From contig JADLAY010000066.1 of assembly GCA_020849765.1 (NCBI GenBank), positions 1-54,149 of the forward strand: DNA of 54,149 nt. The letters are read 5' to 3'. The DNA is from Anaerolineae bacterium (GTDB taxonomy: Bacteria > Chloroflexota > Anaerolineae > Aggregatilineales > Phototrophicaceae). Shown in pieces: positions 17,398 through 25,008 of the stretch (position 1 is the first letter of the stretch; every line of letters starts with the position of its first letter). Both the position numbers and the translations under genes were made by a program. The notes under the pieces were generated by a model that had not been told where the DNA came from, searched no databases, and saw only the letters and a program-made list of their open reading frames with translations.

Positions 17398-17429
17398 AGG
17401 TTCAGGACAGGCGAGCCTGCCCCGAACCT
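17398..17429. other. Strong hairpin between binding-protein and permease genes
   Basis: A 15-bp stem with two G-U pairs on the minus-strand transcript: AGGTTCAGGACAGGC (17398-17412) with GCCTGCCCCGAACCT (17415-17429) and a 2-nt apical gap. It starts 13 nt after the binding-protein stop codon. No T-run follows. Confidence 0.65.
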
Positions 17430-17441
17430 TCGAGATCACGT

Positions 17442-19010
17442 TCAGGATGACTTACTGACACCGGCGAAGCCGATCGGGCCGAACAGATTCGCTACGAAGC
17501 CCTCAACTGCCGGATTGACCAGGTAGATGAAGCGAGCATACCCCATCGGGATGACCGCGGCATCTGCCATCGCCAACGACTCGGCCTGCTGCCAGTAGCT
17601 GGTCGATTCGGCGACGTCCAGCGTCGTGCGCGCCTGGTCGATGGCGGCGTCGACTTCCGGATTGCAGTAGTTGGAGAAGTTGCTGTCCAGGTCACAGTAG
17701 AGCAGTTCGTAGGTCCAGACCGAAGCCGACGGGGTATCCGCCGTCCAGCCGAACAGGAAGAACTGCCAGCGATCGCCCGCCCACAGACCGTCGATCATAT
17801 CGCCGCGCTCCGGCTGCACGATCTCGACCGTGATGCCGAGGTTGGCGTTGAGCATGGCGGCCACGGCTTCGGCCTGGGTCGTATCCAGCGTCGCCAGTTC
17901 GAGCACCGGGAAGCCTTCGCCACCAGGATAGCCAGCATCGGCCAGCAGCTGCTGCGCCAGCGCCGGATCGTAGGTGAACGCGGCGAGATCCGGGTTGTAC
18001 TGCGGGATGTGCGGCGGCACCAGGCCAGTCGGAGGCGTCCACGCGTTGTTGAGCAGCTGCGTGACGATCACGTTCATGTCGATGGCGTGGTTGAAAGCCT
18101 CACGCACGCGCGCGTCCTTGAACGGCTCGAACATGTCCTGGTTCATCCCGGCATAGCGAAGCTGCGCGCGGGTGAAGTAAGCAAGCTGTTCGCTGAGCAC
18201 CGCGTCTTCGCTGACGCGCTGCAGCGCGGCGGGCGGCACGGCGACGATATCGAGTTCACCGGCTTCGTACTGCGCCAGCGCAGTGTTAGCATCCGGCACG
18301 ACCAGGTACTCGATGCGGTCGACGCTCGGCCGGCCGAGGAAGAAGTCATCGTTGGCTTCGAGCACGAGGCTGACGTTCGGCGTCCACTCGACGAACTTGA
18401 ATGGCCCCGCGCCGACCGGCCCATCGACCCATTCCGGGCTGCCCGCGACCACTGCTTCTTCCGGCACGACCCAGGTGATCGGCACGGCCAGATTCTGCAG
18501 GAAGGTGTTCGACGGCTGGATCAGGGTGACTTCCAGCGTCGTGTCGTCGAGCGCCTGGACGCCCGTCAGCTCGTCGGCTTCACCGGCGAACATCTCCGGC
18601 CCGCCGCCCACGTCCGCCCACGGCACACCGGCAGACTGCGCGCCGACGTTGGCATCCAGGTAACGTTCCCAACCGGCCTTGAAGTCGGCGGCCACGACCG
18701 GGCGGCCATTGTGCCAGAGGATGTTGTCGTAAAGCGTGAAGGTGTAGACCAGGCCGTCGTCGGAGACGGTGTATTCTTTGACCATGTAGGGCACGACGTT
18801 GGTATCGGCATCGTAGGTGAACAGGCCCGCGTGCAGGCTGAGCGCGATTTCCGCCGAGTACAGTTCTTTGACGAGACCGGGTTCCAGGCTGGCCGGGTCA
18901 CTGGTGATGGGATAGCGCACCACGACCAGGTCATCCTGAGCGGCGATCGTCCCCAGGCCCAGCGTCATCAGCGCCAGCACCAGCAGGGTCAGTAGCAGTG
19001 TCTTCTTCAT
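17442..19010 (-). CDS. Extracellular solute-binding protein, family 5 (Dpp/Opp type)
   Basis: A 522-residue exported binding protein. A signal peptide (MKKTLLLTLLVLALMTLGLG, cut near AAQ|DD) precedes a family 5 fold: IALSLHAGLFTYD, a TFTLYDNILWHNGRPVVAADF segment typical of the family, VREAFNHAIDM, and a late LLYCDLDSNFSNYCNPEVD segment. Family 5 proteins deliver peptides, nickel, glycosides or opine-like compounds to DppBC-type permeases, here encoded directly downstream. The start at 19010 is preferred over 19031 because of the AGGAGA site and the signal peptide. The ligand is probably the compound handled by the amide and amino enzymes encoded upstream. Confidence 0.92.
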   Translation of the reverse strand: MKKTLLLTLLVLALMTLGLGTIAAQDDLVVVRYPITSDPASLEPGLVKELYSAEIALSLHAGLFTYDADTNVVPYMVKEYTVSDDGLVYTFTLYDNILWHNGRPVVAADFKAGWERYLDANVGAQSAGVPWADVGGGPEMFAGEADELTGVQALDDTTLEVTLIQPSNTFLQNLAVPITWVVPEEAVVAGSPEWVDGPVGAGPFKFVEWTPNVSLVLEANDDFFLGRPSVDRIEYLVVPDANTALAQYEAGELDIVAVPPAALQRVSEDAVLSEQLAYFTRAQLRYAGMNQDMFEPFKDARVREAFNHAIDMNVIVTQLLNNAWTPPTGLVPPHIPQYNPDLAAFTYDPALAQQLLADAGYPGGEGFPVLELATLDTTQAEAVAAMLNANLGITVEIVQPERGDMIDGLWAGDRWQFFLFGWTADTPSASVWTYELLYCDLDSNFSNYCNPEVDAAIDQARTTLDVAESTSYWQQAESLAMADAAVIPMGYARFIYLVNPAVEGFVANLFGPIGFAGVSKSS

Positions 19011-19072
19011 GTTCTCTCCTCTAGCAAACATGACGGACGAAACGAATAGGGGCCAGGGTGAACGCTTCTCAG

Positions 19073-20377
19073 TTACCGAGTCACCTCCTCACCATCACCA
19101 AGGGCTTCAGCCAGTGCGGATTCGATCACATCGGCGACGTACTGCGCCTGATCCTGCGAGATAACCAGCGGCGGGCGCGCATCGAGGATGTGGCTGCGGC
19201 TGCCGATGTAGACGCCGCGCTCGAAACTGGCACGGCTGATGTGACGCACGATTTCGGGATACGGCTCTTTGCTCTCCGGGTCGCGCACGAACTCCAGCGC
19301 CAGCGCCAGGCCCTTGCCGCGCACGTCGCCGATGACGGACGGGTAGCGCGCCTGCAGCTTGCGGAAGCGCTCCAGCAGGTAATCGCCGACGACGCGCGCG
19401 TGCTCGACGATCCCCTCGTCTTCCAGGATGTCGATCACGACCAGGGCAGACGTACAGGCGAGCGGATTGCCGCCGTTGCCGCCGCCGAGTTCGCCGGGTT
19501 CAAGCGAGTCCCACAACCAGCCTTCGGCCAGCAGCGCGGCAATCGAAATGCCGCTGCCCATGCCCTTGCCGACGCACAGCATGTCCGGGCGCAGGTCTTC
19601 CCATTCGAGCGCGAACATCTGGCCGGTGCGCCCGAACGACGACTGGATCTCATCCAGGATGAAGACGATGTCGTTCGCTTCCGCCCACTGCTGCAAGCGC
19701 GTCAGGTAGCCGTCCGGCGGGAAGATCATGCCGCCGACGCCCTGGTACGGTTCGACGATCAGCGCGGCGATATCGCCGGTGCTGGCGTATTTGACGACGT
19801 CGTCCAGGTAGTCGACGCAGAAGAAATCACACGTCTCCGGCTTCTTGCCAAACGGGCAGCGATAGCAGTATGCATAAGGCGCGTGGAGCACGCCGGGCAT
19901 GACCGGGCCGAACTGGCGCCGCCTGCGCATGAGGCCGTTCAGGCTGATGTTGGCGTAAGTGCGGCCGTAGACCCCACCCCAGAACGACAGGATCTCGTGC
20001 TTGCCAGTGGCGCGGCGGGCGATGCGGATCGACCAATCGACGACTTCGCCGCCGCCGGTCACGAAATAGACCTTGTTCAGGTTGTCCGGCGTCATCTCGA
20101 CCATGCGCTTGGCCAGCTGCGCGCGCGCGGGGTTGGTCAGGCCGCTTTTGCCGACCATCATCTGCGCGAGCGCCCCCTGCAGCGCTTCGACCTGGCGCGG
20201 GTGGCTGTGGCCGACGTTGGCGATGATGTCGCCCAGGTCGATCAGCTCGCGGCCCTCGGTATCGACAAAGACCGCACCCATCCCCCGCTCGACCACGATC
20301 TCCGACGTCGCCGGGTTGAAGTCGGCATCGTAGGTCGCTGCCAGCGCGAGCAGCTCGCGCGTGCGGTCGCCGGGCAT
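19073..20377 (-). CDS. Class III PLP aminotransferase
   Basis: A 434-residue cytosolic enzyme of the omega-amino-acid/4-aminobutyrate aminotransferase group. The N-terminal ELIDLGDIIANVGHSHP, ILDEIQSSFGRTG (D242 contacts the PLP ring nitrogen) and MLCVGKGMGSGI (K271, the Schiff-base lysine) are all present. A CYRCPFG...C...C cluster (C171, C174, C183, C187) resembles one seen in a subgroup of these enzymes. The usual SGTEANE motif reads GGGEVVDW, which may reflect substrate choice. The start codon overlaps the stop of the creatininase-like gene by one base. It probably removes an amino group from the compound released by the two hydrolases. Confidence 0.9.
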   Translation of the reverse strand: MPGDRTRELLALAATYDADFNPATSEIVVERGMGAVFVDTEGRELIDLGDIIANVGHSHPRQVEALQGALAQMMVGKSGLTNPARAQLAKRMVEMTPDNLNKVYFVTGGGEVVDWSIRIARRATGKHEILSFWGGVYGRTYANISLNGLMRRRRQFGPVMPGVLHAPYAYCYRCPFGKKPETCDFFCVDYLDDVVKYASTGDIAALIVEPYQGVGGMIFPPDGYLTRLQQWAEANDIVFILDEIQSSFGRTGQMFALEWEDLRPDMLCVGKGMGSGISIAALLAEGWLWDSLEPGELGGGNGGNPLACTSALVVIDILEDEGIVEHARVVGDYLLERFRKLQARYPSVIGDVRGKGLALALEFVRDPESKEPYPEIVRHISRASFERGVYIGSRSHILDARPPLVISQDQAQYVADVIESALAEALGDGEEVTR

Positions 20378-21141
20378 CAGACCTTTTCCCCCGGCAGCGG
20401 CATGGTGGCGAAGTATTCGACGAACGTGATCATGTCCTGCGCCATGGCAGCCATCGCCTTCTCGCCCTTGTCGACGGTTGCCAGCGTCGCGTCGCCGTTG
20501 ATGCCGTTGGGCGTGCGCATCTTGCCGCCGATGTGGATCTTCTTGACGCCGTCCGTCCCGAAGGTGCCGGGCACGGTTTCGCGCCATTCGCGCGGCGCCA
20601 GCTCCATATGCACGAGATCCGGGCGCAGCGCCAGCATGCACGAGGTCTCCATCTCGTCGGCGTGGCCACCGCTCGGCTGCTCCTCGATCTGCGCGTAGAC
20701 CTCCGAGCCGAGGCCGAGGATGTCGGTCACGGCGACCAGCACGCCCAGCTCCTGATGCAGATCCGACGACATCGTCTTGAGCGGCGGGTGCGTCGAAACG
20801 CCGCCGTCGAGGATCAGGAACTTGCGGCAGCCGTGGCGATACATCGAGCGGACGATGTCGCTGACGAAATCGGTGAAGTGGCGCGCCTCTATCGAGACGC
20901 TGCCGGCCCAATCGACAAAGGCAGGATAGTAAGCGTAGGCCAGCGTCGGCAGCAGCAGCACCGGAGCCGCCTCGACCACGCGCCGCGCCAGATCGTCGAC
21001 CACCATCTGATCGGTGCCGAGCGGCAGGTGCGGGCCGTGTTCCTTGGTGCCGCCACCGATCGGCAGCATCACCACCGGGTACTGCGGGATGATGTCGATC
21101 GATTCTTTCCAGGTGATCTCGCTAAGTCGTATACCCTTCAT
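20377..21141 (-). CDS. Creatininase-family amidohydrolase
   Basis: A 254-residue protein of creatininase family length; members are metal-dependent hydrolases of cyclic amides or formamides. The first motif KEHGPHLPLGTD (residues 33-44) and the last GGHADEMETS (158-167) are conserved. The central motif, normally an NGHGGN loop that supplies a metal-ligand His, reads LDGGVSTHPP (111-120), so the active site may be altered. It overlaps the aminotransferase gene by one base and follows the amidohydrolase gene after 29 bp. Actual creatinine hydrolysis is not implied. Confidence 0.82.
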   Translation of the reverse strand: MKGIRLSEITWKESIDIIPQYPVVMLPIGGGTKEHGPHLPLGTDQMVVDDLARRVVEAAPVLLLPTLAYAYYPAFVDWAGSVSIEARHFTDFVSDIVRSMYRHGCRKFLILDGGVSTHPPLKTMSSDLHQELGVLVAVTDILGLGSEVYAQIEEQPSGGHADEMETSCMLALRPDLVHMELAPREWRETVPGTFGTDGVKKIHIGGKMRTPNGINGDATLATVDKGEKAMAAMAQDMITFVEYFATMPLPGEKV

Positions 21142-21170
21142 GATGAAACAGTCACTCTCCTTAATGGGCG

Positions 21171-21947
21171 CTAGATCGCGATCCAGCGCTGAATATTGGC
21201 GGAAAAGATCGGCTCCAGCGGCACGTTCGCCTGGCGGATGACGTCGAGTTCCTGGCCGAGCGGGTCGGCATCCTGGAAGCTGTTGAACGGATAATCCGAG
21301 CCGAAAATCACCCGCTCCGCGCCGACGATCTCGACCGCGCGGGCGACGGCTGCCGGTGTGCGCACGGTCGACGTCTCGAAGAAGACGTTCGGGTAATCCT
21401 GTAGACCGAGCAGCGCCGCCTCCACCTGATCGTCCGTATTAGGGGTGTTGCGCCCCATGTGGGCGATGATCAGCTTGAGCCTGGGCACACGCTCAAAAAT
21501 CGCTTTGGCCTGCTCGGTTACGCTGTAGCCTTTCCCGGCGCGGAAGTGGATCAGCATCGGCACACCGGCCTCGGCCATGATGGCGTAGGCGCGCATCAGG
21601 TCGAAGCGCTCGGAGGCGTAGAGGATATTCTGCTGCTTGAAGCCCTTGGCCCCGCGTCCCAACCAGAACTCGGTGTCATCGCCGACCAGCATGAAGGGGA
21701 CGAAGCGCCCCGGATAATCGCGCGCCGCCTGCAGGACGTATTCGTTCGCCTTGACGCGGTCGATCTCTTCGAGTGGGAAGCCGAACACGATCGCCGTGTC
21801 GACGCCCTTGGCATCCATCTGGGCGAGCTGGTTCTCGATGCTGTTTTCCATGCGATCCTGAAAGGCCGGGCGGGCCAGTTTCTCAGGCGGGATGGGCTTG
21901 GCCAACATATTCGGCAGCCCGATGTGAACGTGACAGTCAATAATCAC
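21171..21947 (-). CDS. Amidohydrolase family 2 (TIM-barrel metal hydrolase)
   Basis: A 258-residue cytosolic protein of the amidohydrolase-2 group, which includes decarboxylases and hydrolases. Metal-site residues are visible: H6 and H8 (IIDCHVHIG), H134 (MLIHFRAG), H163 (IIAHMGRN) and D218 (FGSDYPF). A GAKGFKQQ segment near residue 99 is typical. The substrate is unknown. Its ATG overlaps the end of the GntR regulator gene by 4 bp, so the regulator and the enzymes are translated together, and control by that GntR protein is likely. Confidence 0.87.
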   Translation of the reverse strand: MIIDCHVHIGLPNMLAKPIPPEKLARPAFQDRMENSIENQLAQMDAKGVDTAIVFGFPLEEIDRVKANEYVLQAARDYPGRFVPFMLVGDDTEFWLGRGAKGFKQQNILYASERFDLMRAYAIMAEAGVPMLIHFRAGKGYSVTEQAKAIFERVPRLKLIIAHMGRNTPNTDDQVEAALLGLQDYPNVFFETSTVRTPAAVARAVEIVGAERVIFGSDYPFNSFQDADPLGQELDVIRQANVPLEPIFSANIQRWIAI

Positions 21948-22675
21948 CGGTATAACTCCATGACCATCTCATGCTGGTCACCTGGGTAAAACAACTGAAT
22001 GTATTCGACAGGCTGTTCGTCGGTGCTGTAAGTGACGCGGCGCACGACCAGCAGCGGCGCGCCCGTCCCGGCGCTCAGCGCGTCGGCCAGATCATCGTCG
22101 GCGGCCATGGCGCTGATCCGTTGGACGGCTCGTTTAATATTGACCTTCGCTTTGTCGGCCAGCAGGTCGTAAATCGTGCGTGTGGCGACGTCATGGGGCG
22201 TCAGCAGGCTGCCGAAGGCGTAGGGCAGATCGATGATCGCGAGCGCGACCGGGCGACCGTTGATCACGTGGCGCCGCCGGATGCGCAGGATGCGATCCTC
22301 TTCGCCCAGCGTCAGCAATTGCGCGACCGTCGGCGACGCGGGGATGATCTCGAAGCCCTTGATCTCCATCACCTGGCTAGGATGCTGCTCGATCATCAAC
22401 TCGGCAAACCCGCGCAGGGATTGCAGGCTTTCCTCGGTCTTCTGCGTGTTGATGTAGGTGCCTTTGCCGGGATGGCGGATCAGCAGGCCTTCGTCGGCCA
22501 GCAGTTGCAGCGCTTTGCGCGTCGTCACCCGGCTGATGCCGTAGGTCTCCGTGAGCTGTTCCTCGGTCGGCAGCGGGTCACCGGGCTGCAGCTCGCCAGT
22601 GCTGATCTGTTGGCGCAGCACGTCGTAAAGCTGCTGGTAGAGCGGGATCGGACTGTCGCGCAAAATCTCTGGCAT
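21944..22675 (-). CDS. GntR-family regulator (HutC/UTRA type)
   Basis: A 243-residue regulator. Residues about 5-75 are the GntR winged helix (IPLYQQLYDVLRQQISTGEL; YGISRVTTRKALQLLADEGL; GKGTYI). Residues about 95-240 are a UTRA ligand domain (FGSLLTPHDVATRTIYDLL; VEYIQLFYPGDQHEMVMEL). It probably represses its own operon until the substrate or a metabolite binds. The start at 22675 has a G-rich stretch just upstream; in-frame ATGs at 22687 and 22780 are possible but less likely. Three 8-mers with exact 10-bp spacing lie upstream at 22704-22731. Confidence 0.9.
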   Translation of the reverse strand: MPEILRDSPIPLYQQLYDVLRQQISTGELQPGDPLPTEEQLTETYGISRVTTRKALQLLADEGLLIRHPGKGTYINTQKTEESLQSLRGFAELMIEQHPSQVMEIKGFEIIPASPTVAQLLTLGEEDRILRIRRRHVINGRPVALAIIDLPYAFGSLLTPHDVATRTIYDLLADKAKVNIKRAVQRISAMAADDDLADALSAGTGAPLLVVRRVTYSTDEQPVEYIQLFYPGDQHEMVMELYR

Positions 22676-22703
22676 ACCCACCCCCATGAGGATATGCAGA
22701 CAA

Positions 22704-22731
22704 TGTAATACAATATAAGACGTTATAAGAC
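22704..22731 (-). promoter_or_regulatory. Three 10-bp-phased 8-mers, putative GntR operator
   Basis: TGTAATAC (22704-22711), TATAAGAC (22714-22721) and TATAAGAC (22724-22731) are spaced exactly 10 bp apart. On the minus strand they read GTCTTATA, GTCTTATA and GTATTACA, and they overlap -10-like TATATT and TATAAC sequences. They resemble the GTCTATAC half-sites of HutC-type regulators. Binding is an inference. Confidence 0.5.
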
Positions 22732-22956
22732 ATGTCGCATTGGACGTTTCATACAAATCCACGTCCGGATTGCGCAGCACTTTGTCAAATCTCGGCTGGT
22801 TTTGAGCGTGATTGAGCCATAGAGCAGGCGCCGAAGAACCACCGCCCGACCGTCATTAGGAACGCACGCGCAGCGTTACAGTCGGGCTGGCAAATCCTGT
22901 AAGCCATGTGGATGCTCTCTGCTTTTAAAATCGGATATGTATGTCGCTCGCCGTCG

Positions 22957-23212
22957 CCGCAGGCTTCGAGCCTGCGGCTGGCTCTGAAAGCCTGCTGAAA
23001 GCCTGCTGGAAGCAGGCTGAAAAGGCCGCAAACGGACGTTCCCGGATTTTGGCAAAGACTATGAAGATGGCTTATTGGAGAATGCCATAGGCAGCAATAC
23101 ACAACGGCCAGCGTTATCCAGGCTATTTGTCAAGCTGGCGCGGATAGACAGTATATCCAGCCACCTTCCAGGTGGCTTCCAAACCGGCCAGCCGCAGGCT
23201 TCGAGCCTGCGG
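22957..23212. repeat. Cluster of paired palindromes in inverted orientation
   Basis: CCGCAGGCTTCGAGCCTGCGG, a perfect hairpin, occurs at 22957-22977 and 23192-23212, with CTGGC on opposite sides, so the copies are inverted. Each is accompanied on its inner side by a second hairpin: AGCCTGCT/AGCAGGCT at 23000-23018 and AGCCACCT/AGGTGGCT at 23159-23177. The whole gap 22676-23336 has no convincing gene; besides these it holds the GntR operator and the aldolase terminator. Confidence 0.65.
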
Positions 23213-23275
23213 CGATCAAGAAGCAAATTTGACAGGGGAATTGAAACCCCGCCGGAATGGCCGACTATCCATCGC

Positions 23276-23309
23276 CAAACAAAAAGCGCCAGTCATGAGA
23301 ACTGGCGCT
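23276..23309 (-). terminator. Intrinsic terminator of the tandem aldolase gene
   Basis: On the minus strand, AGCGCCAGT and ACTGGCGCT (23309-23301 and 23293-23285) form a 9-bp stem with a 7-nt loop, followed by a T-rich run (complement of 23276-23285). It begins 28 nt after the stop codon. Confidence 0.88.
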
Positions 23310-23336
23310 CCTTACATGTGTTTCGACCGGCGCGAA

Positions 23337-24626
23337 CTAACGCATGAGATGAGCGAAGGCGCGCTCCAGATCGCGGACTTCGTCCGGCCCGATCGAGACG
23401 AGCTTGCCGATCGACGACGTTTCGACCAGCGAACGGGCGGTGAACTCCGCTACTTCCAGCCGGTCGAACGCCTGCATCATGCTGCTGCCCGTGACGAGCA
23501 CGCCTTCATTCTGCAGGATGATGACCGGGCTCTGGCGTGACAGCGTCTCCGCCACCATCGCCGGATCGGTATACTGCGAGCCGAACGGCACCTTGGGCAC
23601 GGCCATCAACAGGATGTAGCTTTCCGGGATCGTCTTGGTATCCAGCGGCTGATCGACCACGGCGTAGGCGGCGATGAACGGCGCTTGGGCCGTGATGATG
23701 CTCTGCACGTGCGGGTGGCGGCGGTAGATGGCATCGTGCAGGCGAACCGAGCGGCTCGGCACCTTGCCCGCCTCGCGCTTGCCATCCTGGATCAGCACCA
23801 GCGAGTCAACCTCGACGCTCGGACGGTCGATGCCGGTCGGCGTGATCAGGAACGACGAGTCGTCCACGCGCGCCGAGACGACACCTTCTGTGCTGATCAT
23901 CAGTTGGCGCTGGCAGGCGCGCCGCACGGTATCGACCACCTTCTCACGCAGTTCGCGCTCCAGGCTGCCATGCGCCGACGGCGTGAACTCCGGCAGCAGA
24001 TGCTCCTTGTGATTCAGCAGCTGCAACTGTTCGTCCGTCAACGTCTGCATATTGCCCAGGCCCTGCGCGTACATCTGCGTCCGCGCGCAGAAGTCGAGCG
24101 TCTCCAGGCGCTGGAAGCCCTCCAGCAGGCTGTTACCGACCGTGACCGCGCCGTGATTTTCCAGCAGCACCGCGTCATAGCCTTCGCTGAAGGCTTCGGC
24201 GATGCGCTCGCCCAGCATCTCGCTGCCCGGCAGCGCGTAGGGCGCATAACCGACGCGCCCGCACACCTGTCGCGCCTGCGGGATGATGCCCGTATCCGGG
24301 ATCTTGCGCACAATGCTAAAGGAGACCAGCGCCGGCGCATGCGCATGGATGACCGCGCTCACGTCGGGCCGCCGGGCATAAATCGCGCGGTGGAACGGCA
24401 GCTCGCTCGACGGTTGGTGCGGCCCGGTCACGCTGCCGTCCGGCAGGATGCAGTTGATGTCGTTCGGGCTGAGCCGCCCTTTGTCGACACCGCTCGGCGT
24501 GATCCAGATGGTGCCATCCGCATCACGGATCGAGAGATTGCCGCCGGAAAGCGTCGTCATGCCGCCATAGTAGATGCGGTTCATGATCTGCACGAGCTGC
24601 TGGCGCGGCGAAAGTAGATGAAACAT
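23337..24626 (-). CDS. Tandem class II aldolase/adducin-domain protein
   Basis: A 429-residue protein made of two class II aldolase domains of about 210 residues each. The N-terminal domain has SGGNLSIR (27-34), E75, H94 and H96 (VIHAHAP) and H158 (LENHG), the set that holds the catalytic zinc in fuculose- and rhamnulose-phosphate aldolases. The C-terminal domain keeps the fold landmarks (ITPTG, PSRSVRLHDAIY, LQNEG) but replaces these residues: S293, T312, Q314 and E374. It is probably catalytically dead. The enzyme would split a phosphorylated ketose or act on a related hydroxy acid. AAGGA precedes the ATG. The gene is transcribed alone and has its own terminator. Confidence 0.87.
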   Translation of the reverse strand: MFHLLSPRQQLVQIMNRIYYGGMTTLSGGNLSIRDADGTIWITPSGVDKGRLSPNDINCILPDGSVTGPHQPSSELPFHRAIYARRPDVSAVIHAHAPALVSFSIVRKIPDTGIIPQARQVCGRVGYAPYALPGSEMLGERIAEAFSEGYDAVLLENHGAVTVGNSLLEGFQRLETLDFCARTQMYAQGLGNMQTLTDEQLQLLNHKEHLLPEFTPSAHGSLERELREKVVDTVRRACQRQLMISTEGVVSARVDDSSFLITPTGIDRPSVEVDSLVLIQDGKREAGKVPSRSVRLHDAIYRRHPHVQSIITAQAPFIAAYAVVDQPLDTKTIPESYILLMAVPKVPFGSQYTDPAMVAETLSRQSPVIILQNEGVLVTGSSMMQAFDRLEVAEFTARSLVETSSIGKLVSIGPDEVRDLERAFAHLMR

Positions 24627-24931
24627 GTTGATCCTTCATCCTCTGCTAAGCCCTATTTTGCCCTGTCTCGTCCATGGGTTGATAGGTTCGTATCAATCTT
24701 CTCGGCTGACTGCTGTCGCCAAGTTTGAGCGCAATGTGTTGTGTCGGTTGTTCCCCGGTCGATCAAGTGGGGAACGCCGTCGGCGCCGCCAGTGACGAGG
24801 CTCACGAACGCACCTTGCAGGCCTCGCCCGCAGCTTTCGGCGCCATATCTACGAATATACTGCGGGTGCTCACCCCTCGACAAGGCGCAGGCCATACCAG
24901 CCGGGGAGTCACGGCAAATATCGGACGTAAA
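24627..24931. other. Divergent intergenic region, no gene recognised
   Basis: About 300 bases between the aldolase gene (minus) and the surface-protein gene (plus). I see no plausible coding frame. It must contain the aldolase promoter on the minus strand, but no clear -35/-10 pair stands out. Confidence 0.4.
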
Positions 24932-24961
24932 TTGCTTTACACTCACACAATCGTATATGAT
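24932..24961 (+). promoter_or_regulatory. Probable promoter of the DUF11 surface-protein gene
   Basis: TTGCTT (24932-24937), 18-nt spacer, TATGAT (24956-24961), in a locally AT-rich stretch. A second -10-like TATAAT lies at 24974-24979. Confidence 0.5.
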
Positions 24962-25008
24962 TTAAGCTCACCCTATAATATATGCCAGCCGAGAAGATTG
25001 AGCGCACA

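Noticed and set aside
22785..23102. Possible 105-residue minus-strand gene in the long gap upstream of the GntR regulator
   Set aside because: It runs through the palindromic repeats, has no recognisable domain and no clear ribosome-binding site.
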